NCBI RefSeq assembly: GCF_021390575.1 | Contig: NZ_JAJEJQ010000002.1 | Location: 1,426,001 to 1,490,000 of the forward strand | DNA length: 64,000 bases | DNA from: Paraburkholderia adhaesiva | Lineage (GTDB): Bacteria > Pseudomonadota > Gammaproteobacteria > Burkholderiales > Burkholderiaceae | Direction of reading: 5' to 3' | Shown here: one piece after another, positions 37,018 through 46,038 of the stretch | Numbering within the stretch: position 1 is the first letter of the stretch | How the letters are laid out: each line of letters opens with the position of its first letter | Program-made: the position numbers and the translations under genes | The notes under the pieces: generated by a model | The model's database searches: none | The model's input: the letters and a program-made list of their open reading frames with translations, nothing else | What the model was told of the DNA's origin: nothing

Positions 37018-37418
37018 GAAAGGTCGCTCTCGTCATTTTCTGCCTCTGCGCCCCGGTACAGCCGGGGCGGCAGTCGGTAAAACGCCTGGACCGACTCTAG
37101 CAACGGCGACTTACAACCAAATTTCATAAAAGCCTACGAATTGTCAGGAAAACATGCCAGTTCATTTCATACGATTACATTGCGTTTTCAGCTCGCGCTC
37201 CAGACGCCCCCTCAAATTCGCAGCGATTGCTCGGATTTTTGACCTCGTGTCAGCGAATCGGCCGCCCATTTCACTGCTATTTCTGAGTACACCCTCTCAC
37301 AGCGCTGTTCGCCATTTGCACCCCGGGCACGGCGCGACCAGCTCCGATCGCGTGCAAAATATCGCCTACGGCGCACATTGCGCCCCGCCACCCGGCCCCT
37401 TTGGCACGGAGAAACGCC
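37018..37418. other. Divergent intergenic region, no gene seen
   Basis: These 400 bases separate the esterase and DUF72 genes. The part 37100-37200 is AT-rich and is the likely promoter zone. No supported gene or repeat was found. Confidence 0.45.
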
Positions 37419-38336
37419 ATGAGCATTCTGGTAGGCACCGCATCCTGGACCGACCCCACGCTCATCAAGAGCAAGCGGTTCTACCCGAGCGGCTGCAACA
37501 GCGCGGAGGCGCGCCTGCGCTTCTACGCGAGCCAGTTCCCCATCGTCGAGGTGGACTCCAGCTACTACTCGATGCCGAACGGCTCGAATTCCGTGCTCTG
37601 GGTTGAACGTACGCCGCCGCACTTCGTCTTCAACATCAAGGCGTTCCGCCTTTTCACCGGTCATCAGACGCCGCGCGACATGTTCCCGAAAGACATGCAG
37701 GCCGCGCTGCCACAGAACGGCAAGGCAAATCTCTACTACAAGGACATACCCGACGAGGTCCGAGACGAACTCTGGCGGCGCTACCTCGAAGCCATCGCTC
37801 CGCTTCACAATGCGGGCAAACTGGGCGCCGTGCATTTCCAGTTCGCGCCGTGGGTCACGTCTGCACCGGACGGGCACGCACACGTCGCGCACTGCGCGGA
37901 CCGGCTGCCGGCCGGCTACCGGATGGCGGTCGAATTTCGCAACCGTTCATGGTTCGATGATGCCCACACCGGGTCAACGCTTGCATTCGAGCGCGAGCGC
38001 GGCCTCGTGCACGTCGTAGTCGACGAGCCGCAGGGGGGCGCCAATACCATTCCCGCGGTATGGGAAGTCACGGGCGACAGCCTCGCGCTGGTTCGTCTGC
38101 ACGGGCGCAATCACGAAACGTGGAATATCAAGGGCGCGGCAGCATCGAGTGAGCGTTTCAACTATGACTACAGCGATGACGAGCTGGCCGGGCTCGCGGA
38201 GGAAATTCGAAAGATCGCCGCTTACGTCGCGCAAACGCATGTGCTCTTCAACAACAATTACGAAGATCAAGGACAACGTAACGCGAGGACGCTGATGGGC
38301 CTTCTCGGCGGAGCGGTGGTGTCAAACGCCGGATGA
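37419..38336 (+). CDS. DUF72 domain-containing protein
   Basis: This 305-residue protein starts MSILVGTASWTDPTLIKSKR and contains FPIVEVDSSYYSMP, FVFNIKAFRLFTGHQTP, LGAVHFQFAPWV and AVEFRNRSW, all typical of the DUF72 (YecE-like) TIM barrel. Its function is unknown; members have been tied to nucleic acid or DNA repair contexts. Start at 37419 follows an ACGGAG site. It stands alone. Confidence 0.9.
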   Translation: MSILVGTASWTDPTLIKSKRFYPSGCNSAEARLRFYASQFPIVEVDSSYYSMPNGSNSVLWVERTPPHFVFNIKAFRLFTGHQTPRDMFPKDMQAALPQNGKANLYYKDIPDEVRDELWRRYLEAIAPLHNAGKLGAVHFQFAPWVTSAPDGHAHVAHCADRLPAGYRMAVEFRNRSWFDDAHTGSTLAFERERGLVHVVVDEPQGGANTIPAVWEVTGDSLALVRLHGRNHETWNIKGAAASSERFNYDYSDDELAGLAEEIRKIAAYVAQTHVLFNNNYEDQGQRNARTLMGLLGGAVVSNAG

Positions 38337-38582
38337 CTGGCCTTCCGTGGACGGTCAGAAGCAACCGTTTTCTCTTTGGGTGAACAAAGCGGGCAATCCG
38401 TACGCTTCGCAATCCTGATTAACTTTCCCGTACAGCGCGGCTAAGAAGCGACGGGCCTCACTGCCACCAGGAGGCAGTGAGGATCCCGCGACAAGGCAAA
38501 TCACATAAATCGCGAGGCATGCTGGAGCCGGTTAAAACCTGCCCCGGTTCCAGCATCGGCCTTTGCCACGCCCACGCCGCTC
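38337..38582. repeat. Two strong inverted repeats between convergent genes
   Basis: CCTCACTGCC (38456-38465) pairs perfectly with GGCAGTGAGG (38473-38482). ATGCTGGAGCCGG (38519-38531) pairs with CCGGTTCCAGCAT (38544-38556) with one G-T wobble. Neither is followed by a clear T run. They probably stabilise or end the ABC transcript coming from the right. Confidence 0.5.
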
Positions 38583-39575
38583 TCAATGCTTGAGGCAAGT
38601 GTCGACGTTCTGCCACGTGCAGACGTCCAGTCCGGTATGAATGACCGGAGGCACCGTCTTCCCCTGTGCGATTTCATGCATGACCATCGCGGCCTTATAG
38701 CCAATTTCCTCCGGCCGTTGACCCACGAGGACATTCACCTTGTGATCCCTGAGCGCCTGCAGTTCCGGTCCGAGCGTGTCAGCCGAAACGATGACGAACT
38801 TGCCGCTCTTGATCCTGTCCATGATCGGCGCGACGACCTGCGCATAGGCCTGCGGGGCAAAAAGCGGCCAACCGCCCGCGAGCAGGAAGGCATCGAGACC
38901 AGTGGGGTTGGCGGTCAGCGTGTCCTGCATCATCTGGTTTGCCTTCGCCGCGTCGTCGTTCGAGTAGAGCGGACACGCACTGAGTTCATGCCAGCCGTTC
39001 TCGCCTGCGAGCTTTGCAACCCCCTTCTTGCCTGAAAGCGCATCGCGCGCGCCCTGGGCCCGCTGGTTAATGTTATTGGCCGCGGGGTTGCCCATCACGA
39101 GGCAGACATTCCCCCCCTTCGGCATCAGCGCCTTCAACTGCTCGCCGAGCTTGACGCCCATTTCGTAGTTGTCGGTGCCGACGTAGGTCTTGCGCAGCGA
39201 CGCATCCTTGGGCAGCAAGTCGGCGTCCGCAGTAATGATCGGGATCGGCGAGTTGCGGCGGCGCAGCACTTCCGCCACCGCCGGCGCATTCGCGGGCGAG
39301 ATTGCGATAGACGCCACGCCCTTGGTCAGCAGGTCGTCGATAATCTGCACCTGCGCGCTCTCGTCCGCCGCCGTCGCCGGACCCGTGTAGTAACAGTTGA
39401 AGCCTTGCTTGCTGAGTTCCTTGTTCGCCCGCTCGCATCCCTGATGCATGAGGTCGAAGAACGGGTTATCAAGGCCCTTCACCACCAGCGCCAGGGTCTT
39501 ATCGGCTGCGAAGGCCGCAGAAGCCAGCATCGCGAGGCTTCCGATCGCAGCAAGACACATCCACCTTTTCTTCAT
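38583..39575 (-). CDS. Sugar ABC transporter substrate-binding protein
   Basis: This 330-residue periplasmic protein has a signal peptide (cleaved after AFA/AD) and the Peripla_BP_4 fold of ribose/galactose-type binding proteins: TLALVVKGLDNPFFDLMHQG at the start, then IAISPANAPA and GTDNYEMGVKLGEQL. It carries four mature cysteines (CERA, NCYY, SACP, and a C-terminal pair), more than is usual for RbsB. It is the last gene of an ATPase-permease-binding protein operon. Sugar identity unknown. Confidence 0.88.
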   Translation of the reverse strand: MKKRWMCLAAIGSLAMLASAAFAADKTLALVVKGLDNPFFDLMHQGCERANKELSKQGFNCYYTGPATAADESAQVQIIDDLLTKGVASIAISPANAPAVAEVLRRRNSPIPIITADADLLPKDASLRKTYVGTDNYEMGVKLGEQLKALMPKGGNVCLVMGNPAANNINQRAQGARDALSGKKGVAKLAGENGWHELSACPLYSNDDAAKANQMMQDTLTANPTGLDAFLLAGGWPLFAPQAYAQVVAPIMDRIKSGKFVIVSADTLGPELQALRDHKVNVLVGQRPEEIGYKAAMVMHEIAQGKTVPPVIHTGLDVCTWQNVDTCLKH

Positions 39576-39789
39576 TGTTGCCTCCTGTTCGGCACCGCTT
39601 CGACGGCGCCAATGTCTGCCCGCTCAATTTTCACGACGATCCCTGGGGATTGCCCGCCATCGGGCTTCGCCCCTTTTGCGGAATCTCGCGGGCTCGTGAA
39701 GCCTTGCATCCGGCAGTTCCGCGTCTCGCCCGACCGCGCCCGCTCCGTGCGGCACTGTCCGCGTCGCGGCCGATGCGCCCGAAGCCATT

Positions 39790-40785
39790 TCACTCTCCCT
39801 GCCGCTCGCCGCCGAGCCGGTTGAAAAGCACGGCGACGACAATGAACGTACCCAAAACCGTCCCCTGCCAGAACGCATCGACGCCGAGCAGGATCAGGCT
39901 GTTGCGGATGACTTCGATGAGCGCCGCGCCGACAACCGTCCCGAACGCACTGCCAACGCCGCCAGCGAGATTCGTTCCGCCGACCACAGTCGCCGCGATC
40001 ACGCGCAGTTCGTCGCCGGTGCCGAGGCCCGTCGTCACCGCGCCGAGCCAGCCGACTTCGAGGATCGCCGCGACGCCCGCCATGAGGCCGCAGAGCACAT
40101 AGACGGAGCAGATGATGCGGCGCACCGGAACGCCGGTGAGATTCGCCGCGTAACGGTTGCCACCGATGGCGTAGACATAGCGGCCCCAGCGCGTCCAGCC
40201 GAACGCGAACCAGAACAGCACGACAAAGAGAATGAGAAACCACACGGGATTGGCGACGCCCAGTGTCGAGCCACCGCCGAGCGCAAGAAGTTTGCTTCCG
40301 TCCGGGCCGAATTCGAAAATGGTGCGGCTGCGGGAAATCACGAGCGCGAGGCTGCGGCCAACGCTTAACATTGCGAGCGTCACGACAAAAGGCTGCATGC
40401 CGAGATAGGCAATCAGCACACCGTTCACGAGACCGACGAGCCCTGCGGTCAGGAGCCCCATGCCGATGCCGGCCCAGATCGGATAGCCGGCATTCATGAC
40501 CACCGAGAGCACGATGCCGCTGATGCCGATCGTCGAGCCGACCGAAATGTCGATGCCGCCCGTGACGATGACCGCCATCATGCCGAGCGCGACGATGGCG
40601 ACGAAGGCAAAGTTGCGCGTGACGTTGAAAAGATTCTCCGAGGTCGCGAAGGTCGAGGTCGCAATCGAAAGTGCGATGCACGCGATGAACGTCGCCAGCA
40701 CCACCCAGAACACCTGGCTTGCGACAAGGCCCGTCCAGCGCGTATGCGTCTTCTCGGCTTGCGGATCATCGCGCGATGTCGGCAT
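39790..40785 (-). CDS. Sugar ABC transporter permease (RbsC-like)
   Basis: This 331-residue inner membrane protein belongs to the BPD_transp_2 family with IVTGGIDISVGSTIGISGIV, the sugar-permease hallmark, and AIGGNRYAANLTGVPVRR. The frame extends ten codons upstream to a TTG at 40815; the ATG at 40785 (MPTSRDDP) is preferred. A 214-base gap separates it from the binding-protein gene, longer than usual within such operons. Confidence 0.9.
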   Translation of the reverse strand: MPTSRDDPQAEKTHTRWTGLVASQVFWVVLATFIACIALSIATSTFATSENLFNVTRNFAFVAIVALGMMAVIVTGGIDISVGSTIGISGIVLSVVMNAGYPIWAGIGMGLLTAGLVGLVNGVLIAYLGMQPFVVTLAMLSVGRSLALVISRSRTIFEFGPDGSKLLALGGGSTLGVANPVWFLILFVVLFWFAFGWTRWGRYVYAIGGNRYAANLTGVPVRRIICSVYVLCGLMAGVAAILEVGWLGAVTTGLGTGDELRVIAATVVGGTNLAGGVGSAFGTVVGAALIEVIRNSLILLGVDAFWQGTVLGTFIVVAVLFNRLGGERQGE

Positions 40786-40841
40786 GGAAGTGGGCCTTTG
40801 GGGCGCGTCGTTCAATTTCGTGGCTCCCGGACGAAGCAGAT

Positions 40842-41582
40842 TCAGGCGGCGGCGATGGCCCCGGTGATGAGGCCGGTCACCTCTTCCGGAGAGGACGATT
40901 CAGTCTTCTTGTCCGCGACCTTGCGCCCGCGCCGCATGACGACCACACGGTGAGCGACGGCAAAAACGTCAGGCATGCGGTGGCTGATGAGAATGACCGC
41001 GATGCCGTGTTCGGACAGGCGTTTGATGAGTTCGAGCACCTCCGCTACCTGCCGGACGCTGATTGCAGCGGTCGGCTCATCCATGAGAACGAGCCGCGCG
41101 TCGGACAGGCGCGTGCGGGCAATCGCCACGGCCTGCCGCTGGCCGCCCGACATTTGTCGGACGAGATCGCGCGGCCGTGTTTCGGATTTCAGTTGTTTGA
41201 ATAGCTCGCCGGCGCGCCGATACATCGTCGCGTGATCGAGAATGCGGAACGGTCCGAAACCGAACCTCAGTTCACGACCGAGGAATACATTGGCAGCCGC
41301 CGTCAGGTTGTCGCAAAGCGCGAGGTCCTGATAGACCACCTCGATCCCGCGGGCGCGCGCATCGATCGGCCTCGTGAAATGCACTGGCTTGCCGTCGATG
41401 AATATCTCGCCGTGCGTCGGAGGAAAGTTACCCGCAATGACTTTCACCAGCGTCGATTTCCCGGCGCCGTTGTCCCCCATTAGCCCGAGCACCTCGCCTG
41501 GCTCGAGACTCAGCGTCACGTCAGTCAGGGCGTGAATAGCGCCGAAGTGTCTGGAAACACCTTTGAGTTCAAGAAGACTCAT
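40842..41582 (-). CDS. Sugar ABC transporter ATPase
   Basis: This 246-residue protein has Walker A GDNGAGKSTL, the signature MSGGQRQAVAIA and Walker B LVLMDEPTAAISV. It has only one nucleotide-binding domain, whereas RbsA/XylG/MglA usually have two fused domains of about 500 residues; single-domain versions are known in FrcA-like systems. It is the first gene of the operon. Confidence 0.9.
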   Translation of the reverse strand: MSLLELKGVSRHFGAIHALTDVTLSLEPGEVLGLMGDNGAGKSTLVKVIAGNFPPTHGEIFIDGKPVHFTRPIDARARGIEVVYQDLALCDNLTAAANVFLGRELRFGFGPFRILDHATMYRRAGELFKQLKSETRPRDLVRQMSGGQRQAVAIARTRLSDARLVLMDEPTAAISVRQVAEVLELIKRLSEHGIAVILISHRMPDVFAVAHRVVVMRRGRKVADKKTESSSPEEVTGLITGAIAAA

Positions 41583-42360
41583 GGACTGTCCGCTCGCCCC
41601 AGTGGGAGCGCCGTTTTTGTGGCCGGACGACTGGACGACATAGAGACCTGGTAGCTAATTTTTTAGTGCACGATGGGGCTTTTAGCAAGGCGCTTTACGC
41701 GCGCATTCCGGTGGTAGCGGAAATCAAACGAAGAACAACGATACTTGTTTTAAAAGTCACCGACGATACGGCATAGACTGGCTGATTCGAATAAAACTCA
41801 ATGCAGTGTCTGCCGACGTTCTCGGGAGAATCGATAACCGCTACACGAATATCCGGCAGACCCTATTCGACCACCTGGAGCAGGCCTGCCGGGGCAGCGT
41901 CGATCATCATGCGGTCCGTTTCGATTGTCCTAACAGGCGCGACGTCGAGCGTTCGCTTCTTTGTCTGCGCACCAACGCGGGCGGTCCGACCCCTTCAGCA
42001 CTTCCATCACTTTTTGGCTATTGTTAGTAGGCGACACCGTTGTATGCCTTCCGTTAGCCGGTCCGTTGACTACATCTGGAGCGCCAGGGAGCCGCTCCGT
42101 CATGTGCCCGGACGCCGAACATTTGCAGGAGTTAAAGCCTGGCACTGCCGGTAGTGGTCAGCCAGCCTCTGACTTCCCTTGCGACCTGCCGATTCCGAAC
42201 CAGGCCCAAGTCACCACGACTCTGGCGCCTGTCCGTATTGAATTGTTTGCCGACGTCTTCGGCTGTGGTGAGATTGTGATTAGCTTTTCTTGATTGTTAG
42301 GTATCCCGATTTTCGTATTGGTCATTTTCGTTGTTCCGTTGCAGTGGGAGTGCCGTGACT
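41583..42360. other. Region upstream of the adhesin gene, no gene seen
   Basis: About 780 bases separate two divergent units. Several short frames (for example 41806-42027) look gene-like in composition but have no ribosome site or family. The first 100 bases and the last 80 are AT-rich and should hold the promoters of the sugar ABC operon and the adhesin. I see no regulator remnant that I can name. Confidence 0.45.
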
Positions 42361-45300
42361 ATGAACAGGATCTTCAGGACAATCTGGTGCGAAGCCACTC
42401 GCAGTTGGGTCGCGGTATCAGAACTTGCTTCGGTAAAAACACGTGGTGCATCGACTCACGAAGGCATCGTGGCGCTGGAATCGATGTGGTCCGCGCCGCG
42501 CAGTAGCGTGGTGGCGATTGCGGCTGTATTTGGATTGATGGCGTTTCCCGAATCGCCGGCATTTGCGCAGGCGAACTCCGTCTTTTGCGCGAATTTTTTC
42601 TCGACTGGGTTGTTTGGCGGCGTAAGTAACACCGGCTATGGGGCCAGTGGAAGTGGATCATCAACCTGCAGCGGCGGCGTTAATTCCTGGGTTGGAGGTG
42701 TCACCGTCGGCAGCAGCTTTGACTGGGTTGGCATGTCCGCTGACGATACCCAGATTGTCGTGAACGGCTCAACGGGGAACATCTTCTTTCGCGTCAGTGG
42801 AGATAGCGGAAACGTGCTGACCATGTCGAACACGAGCGGCGGTGTATTGCTCTCGGGCGTAGCGCCAGGCGTTGCCGGCACCGACGCAGTCGATGTCAAT
42901 CAGCTCAACTCGTTATCGACGTCCGTGTCGTCGACTTTGAGCACGACGAATAGTACTGTCACGTCGCTCTCTACGTCGACCTCGACTGGCATCGGATCGC
43001 TGTCCACTGGACTGAGCACGACTAACAGCAACGTCACATCACTGTCGACCTCCGCGTCGACCGGGATCTCGTCGGCCAATAGCTCGATTACATCCCTGTC
43101 GACATCGACTTCGACTGGCATCGGTTCACTGTCCACAGGACTGAGCAGCACGAACAGCAACGTTACCTCGTTGTCGACTGGTCTGTCGTCGACTAACAGC
43201 ACGGTTGCCTCGCTCTCTACGTCGACTTCGACCGGCATCGGTTCGTTGTCGACCGGGCTGAGCACCACCAACAGCAATGTCACGTCGCTGTCTACCGCTC
43301 AGTCGTCAACCGACAGCACAGTAGCCTCGCTTTCCACATCGACATCGACTGGCATCGGCTCACTATCTACCGGACTGAGTACCACCAACAGCAATGTCAC
43401 ATCACTGTCGACCTCCGCGTCAACTGGGATCTCGTCGACCAATAGCTCGATTACATCCCTGTCGACAGCGACTTCGACTGGCATCGGTTCACTTTCCACG
43501 GGGTTGAGCAGCACCAACAGTAATGTCACGTCGCTGTCTACCGCTCAGTCGTCAACGGACAGCACGGTGGCATCGCTCTCTACGTCGACTTCGACCGGCA
43601 TCGGTTCATTGTCGACCGGCTTGAGCACGACCAACAGCAATGTCACGTCGCTGTCCACCGCTCAGTCGTCAACGGACAGCACGGTGGCATCGCTCTCCAC
43701 GTCGACGTCCACCGGTATCGGCTCGCTATCTACGGGGCTGAGCTCCACCAACAGCAACGTCACATCACTGTCGACCGGGCTGTCGTCAACGGATAGCACG
43801 GTTGCCTCGCTGTCGACGTCGACTTCGACTGGCATCGGCTCGTTGTCGACGGGGTTAAGCTCGACCAACAGCACTGTCACTTCACTTTCAACATCGACTT
43901 CGACGAGCGTCGGTTCGCTGTCGACCGGCTTGAGCACGACCAACAGCAACGTCGCTTCACTTTCAACATCGACCTCGACCAGCGTCGGATCGCTGTCGAC
44001 CGGCTTGAGCACGACCAACAGCAACGTCACGTCCCTTTCAACATCGACCTCGACCAGCGTCGGCTCGCTGTCGACCGGCTTGAGCACGACCAACAGCAAC
44101 GTCGCTTCACTCTCGACATCGACCTCGACCAGCGTCGGCTCGCTGTCGACCGGCTTGAGCACGGCCAACAGTAACGTCGCTTCACTTTCAACATCGACCT
44201 CGACCAGCGTCGGATCACTATCAACCGGCTTGAGCACGGCCAACAGCAACGTCGCTTCACTCTCGACATCGACCTCGACCAGCGTCGGATCACTGTCGAC
44301 AGGATTAAGTACAACCGCCAGCACGGTCACATCACTCTCGAGCTCAACCTCCACCGGCATCAACTCGCTGTCCACCGGCCTGAGCACAACCAACAGCAAC
44401 GTCACCTCGCTATCGACCGGCCTATCGTCGACTAACAGCACGATTACTTCGCTATCCACATCAACGTCCGCCAGCATCGGCTCGCTGTCAACCGGTCTGA
44501 GCACCACCAACACCAACGTCACTTCGCTCTCGACCGGCCTGAGCACCACCAACAGCAACGTCGCCTCACTCTCCACGTCAACGTCGACCGCAATCGCCGC
44601 CGCCAGACCGGCCTACTTCGGCATCAACTTCACGGGCACGCAGCAGAACAACTTCAACGGCGACGGCGCAACCGGCGCGAACGCGATGGCCATCGGCGTC
44701 AACGCATCGGCATCCGGCAGCAGCAGCGTGGCGCTCGGCACCAGCGCCAGCGCAGGCGCCGGCGGCGCCGTCGCAATCGGTCAGCAAGCGACGGCAACGG
44801 GCGGCCAGGCCGTCTCCGTTGGCGTCGGCAATACCGCAAGCGGCAACGGCGCAGTGGCGATCGGCGATCCGGACGTCGCCACCGGCACAGGGGCAGTCGC
44901 GCTCGGCGGCACCAACACGGCAACGGGTCAAGGCGCAGTGGCGATCGGCAACGCCAACAGCGCAACAGGCACGGGTTCGGTCGCACTGGGCAACGCGTCG
45001 AATGCAGCGGGCGCTGGCTCGCTCGCGCTCGGCTCGAACGCCGTCGCGAACAACGCCAACGACGTCGCGCTCGGCTCGGGCTCCGTAACCGCGGCGCCGA
45101 ATCCGACGACGAGTGCGACGATCGGCGGGATCGTCTACCCGTTCGCGGGGACCTCGCCGACGAGCGTCGTGAGCGTCGGCGCGCCCGGCGCGGAACGCCA
45201 GGTCACGAACGTCGCCGCCGGTCGGCTCTCATCGACCAGCACCGATGCAGTCAACGGCAGCCAGTTGAACGCGACGAACCAGGCCGTGAACAGCCTGTCC

Positions 45301-46038
45301 GCAGCGACGTCGACCGGCATCGGCTCGCTGTCGACCGGGCTCAGTTCGCTGTCCACCGGCCTTGCCAGCACCAACAACAATGTGGCGTCGCTGTCCACCG
45401 GACTCAGCACGACCAACAGCACGATTGCCGCCCTATCGACCGGCGAAACCAGCATTGCGGCCACGGTGAACCAGCTGTCGACGACCATCAACAGCAATCC
45501 GGCTATTTCCGGCAACAAGAGCGGTATCGCCGCCGACATGAGCGGAACCAGTGCCGCGCCTCCAACGGTCTCACCCAGTTCGAACTCCGTTGCAGTCGGC
45601 GCAAACTCGAATGACGGCGGGCGTTCCAACGTCGTTTCGGTCGGCAGCGACACGCAGCAGCGCCAGATCGTCAACGTGGCGGCCGGCACGCAAGGCACCG
45701 ATGCGGTCAACGTCAACCAGCTCAACATCCTGGCGTCATCGGTTTCGCAATCGATGCAGAATCAGCAACTGCAGATCAACTCGCTGGATAGTGCGCTGCA
45801 ACAAACCGACCAGATGGCCCGCCAGGGGATCGCCGCCGCCACTGCCTTGACGATGGTTCCGCAGGTCGAACCGGGCAAGATAATCAATGTTGGTGTCGGC
45901 GTGGCCCGGTTCGCCGGTGAGTCCGGAATGGCATTGGCCGCGAGCGCGCATGTGACGACCAACGGCATTATCAAACTCGGTATCGGCGTCGCCGGAAGCA
46001 ACAAGACCTACGGCGCGGGATATGGATATAGCTGGTGA
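42361..46038 (+). CDS. Trimeric autotransporter adhesin (YadA/BpaA-like)
   Basis: This 1225-residue surface protein starts with an ESPR-type extended signal peptide (MNRIFRTIWCEATRSWVAVS, cleavage near residue 70). A neck (GVAGTDAVDVNQLNSLSTSV) leads into a stalk at residues 181-743 built of 11-residue (xSLSTSTSTGI) and 14-residue (GSLSTGLSTTNSNV) units, about 60% Ser/Thr. A YadA head follows (about 760-930) with repeated AIG and ALG strands, then a second neck, a short stalk, a third neck (TDAVNVNQLNIL) and the membrane anchor (about 1133-1225) ending YGAGYGYSW. As a trimer it should bind host or surface ligands. The first DUF2827 gene overlaps its stop. Confidence 0.93.
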   Translation: MNRIFRTIWCEATRSWVAVSELASVKTRGASTHEGIVALESMWSAPRSSVVAIAAVFGLMAFPESPAFAQANSVFCANFFSTGLFGGVSNTGYGASGSGSSTCSGGVNSWVGGVTVGSSFDWVGMSADDTQIVVNGSTGNIFFRVSGDSGNVLTMSNTSGGVLLSGVAPGVAGTDAVDVNQLNSLSTSVSSTLSTTNSTVTSLSTSTSTGIGSLSTGLSTTNSNVTSLSTSASTGISSANSSITSLSTSTSTGIGSLSTGLSSTNSNVTSLSTGLSSTNSTVASLSTSTSTGIGSLSTGLSTTNSNVTSLSTAQSSTDSTVASLSTSTSTGIGSLSTGLSTTNSNVTSLSTSASTGISSTNSSITSLSTATSTGIGSLSTGLSSTNSNVTSLSTAQSSTDSTVASLSTSTSTGIGSLSTGLSTTNSNVTSLSTAQSSTDSTVASLSTSTSTGIGSLSTGLSSTNSNVTSLSTGLSSTDSTVASLSTSTSTGIGSLSTGLSSTNSTVTSLSTSTSTSVGSLSTGLSTTNSNVASLSTSTSTSVGSLSTGLSTTNSNVTSLSTSTSTSVGSLSTGLSTTNSNVASLSTSTSTSVGSLSTGLSTANSNVASLSTSTSTSVGSLSTGLSTANSNVASLSTSTSTSVGSLSTGLSTTASTVTSLSSSTSTGINSLSTGLSTTNSNVTSLSTGLSSTNSTITSLSTSTSASIGSLSTGLSTTNTNVTSLSTGLSTTNSNVASLSTSTSTAIAAARPAYFGINFTGTQQNNFNGDGATGANAMAIGVNASASGSSSVALGTSASAGAGGAVAIGQQATATGGQAVSVGVGNTASGNGAVAIGDPDVATGTGAVALGGTNTATGQGAVAIGNANSATGTGSVALGNASNAAGAGSLALGSNAVANNANDVALGSGSVTAAPNPTTSATIGGIVYPFAGTSPTSVVSVGAPGAERQVTNVAAGRLSSTSTDAVNGSQLNATNQAVNSLSAATSTGIGSLSTGLSSLSTGLASTNNNVASLSTGLSTTNSTIAALSTGETSIAATVNQLSTTINSNPAISGNKSGIAADMSGTSAAPPTVSPSSNSVAVGANSNDGGRSNVVSVGSDTQQRQIVNVAAGTQGTDAVNVNQLNILASSVSQSMQNQQLQINSLDSALQQTDQMARQGIAAATALTMVPQVEPGKIINVGVGVARFAGESGMALAASAHVTTNGIIKLGIGVAGSNKTYGAGYGYSW
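42940..44585 (+). repeat. Tandem coding repeats of the adhesin stalk
   Basis: About 1.65 kb of imperfect DNA repeats encode the 11+14-residue stalk units (75 bases per pair). Copies differ mostly at third codon positions, while late copies (about 43880-44290) are near-identical, a sign of recent duplication. Such arrays can grow or shrink by slippage or recombination, so stalk length may vary between strains. Confidence 0.85.

Noticed and set aside
41801..42293. Several short frames upstream of the adhesin that might be regulator remnants
   Set aside because: No helix-turn-helix or other motif, and the frames disagree with one another; called non-coding.
43662..44576. 304-codon minus-strand frame rich in Val, Glu and Asp across the adhesin stalk
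   Set aside because: It is the antisense reading of the stalk repeats and is open only because the repeats avoid stop codons on that strand.
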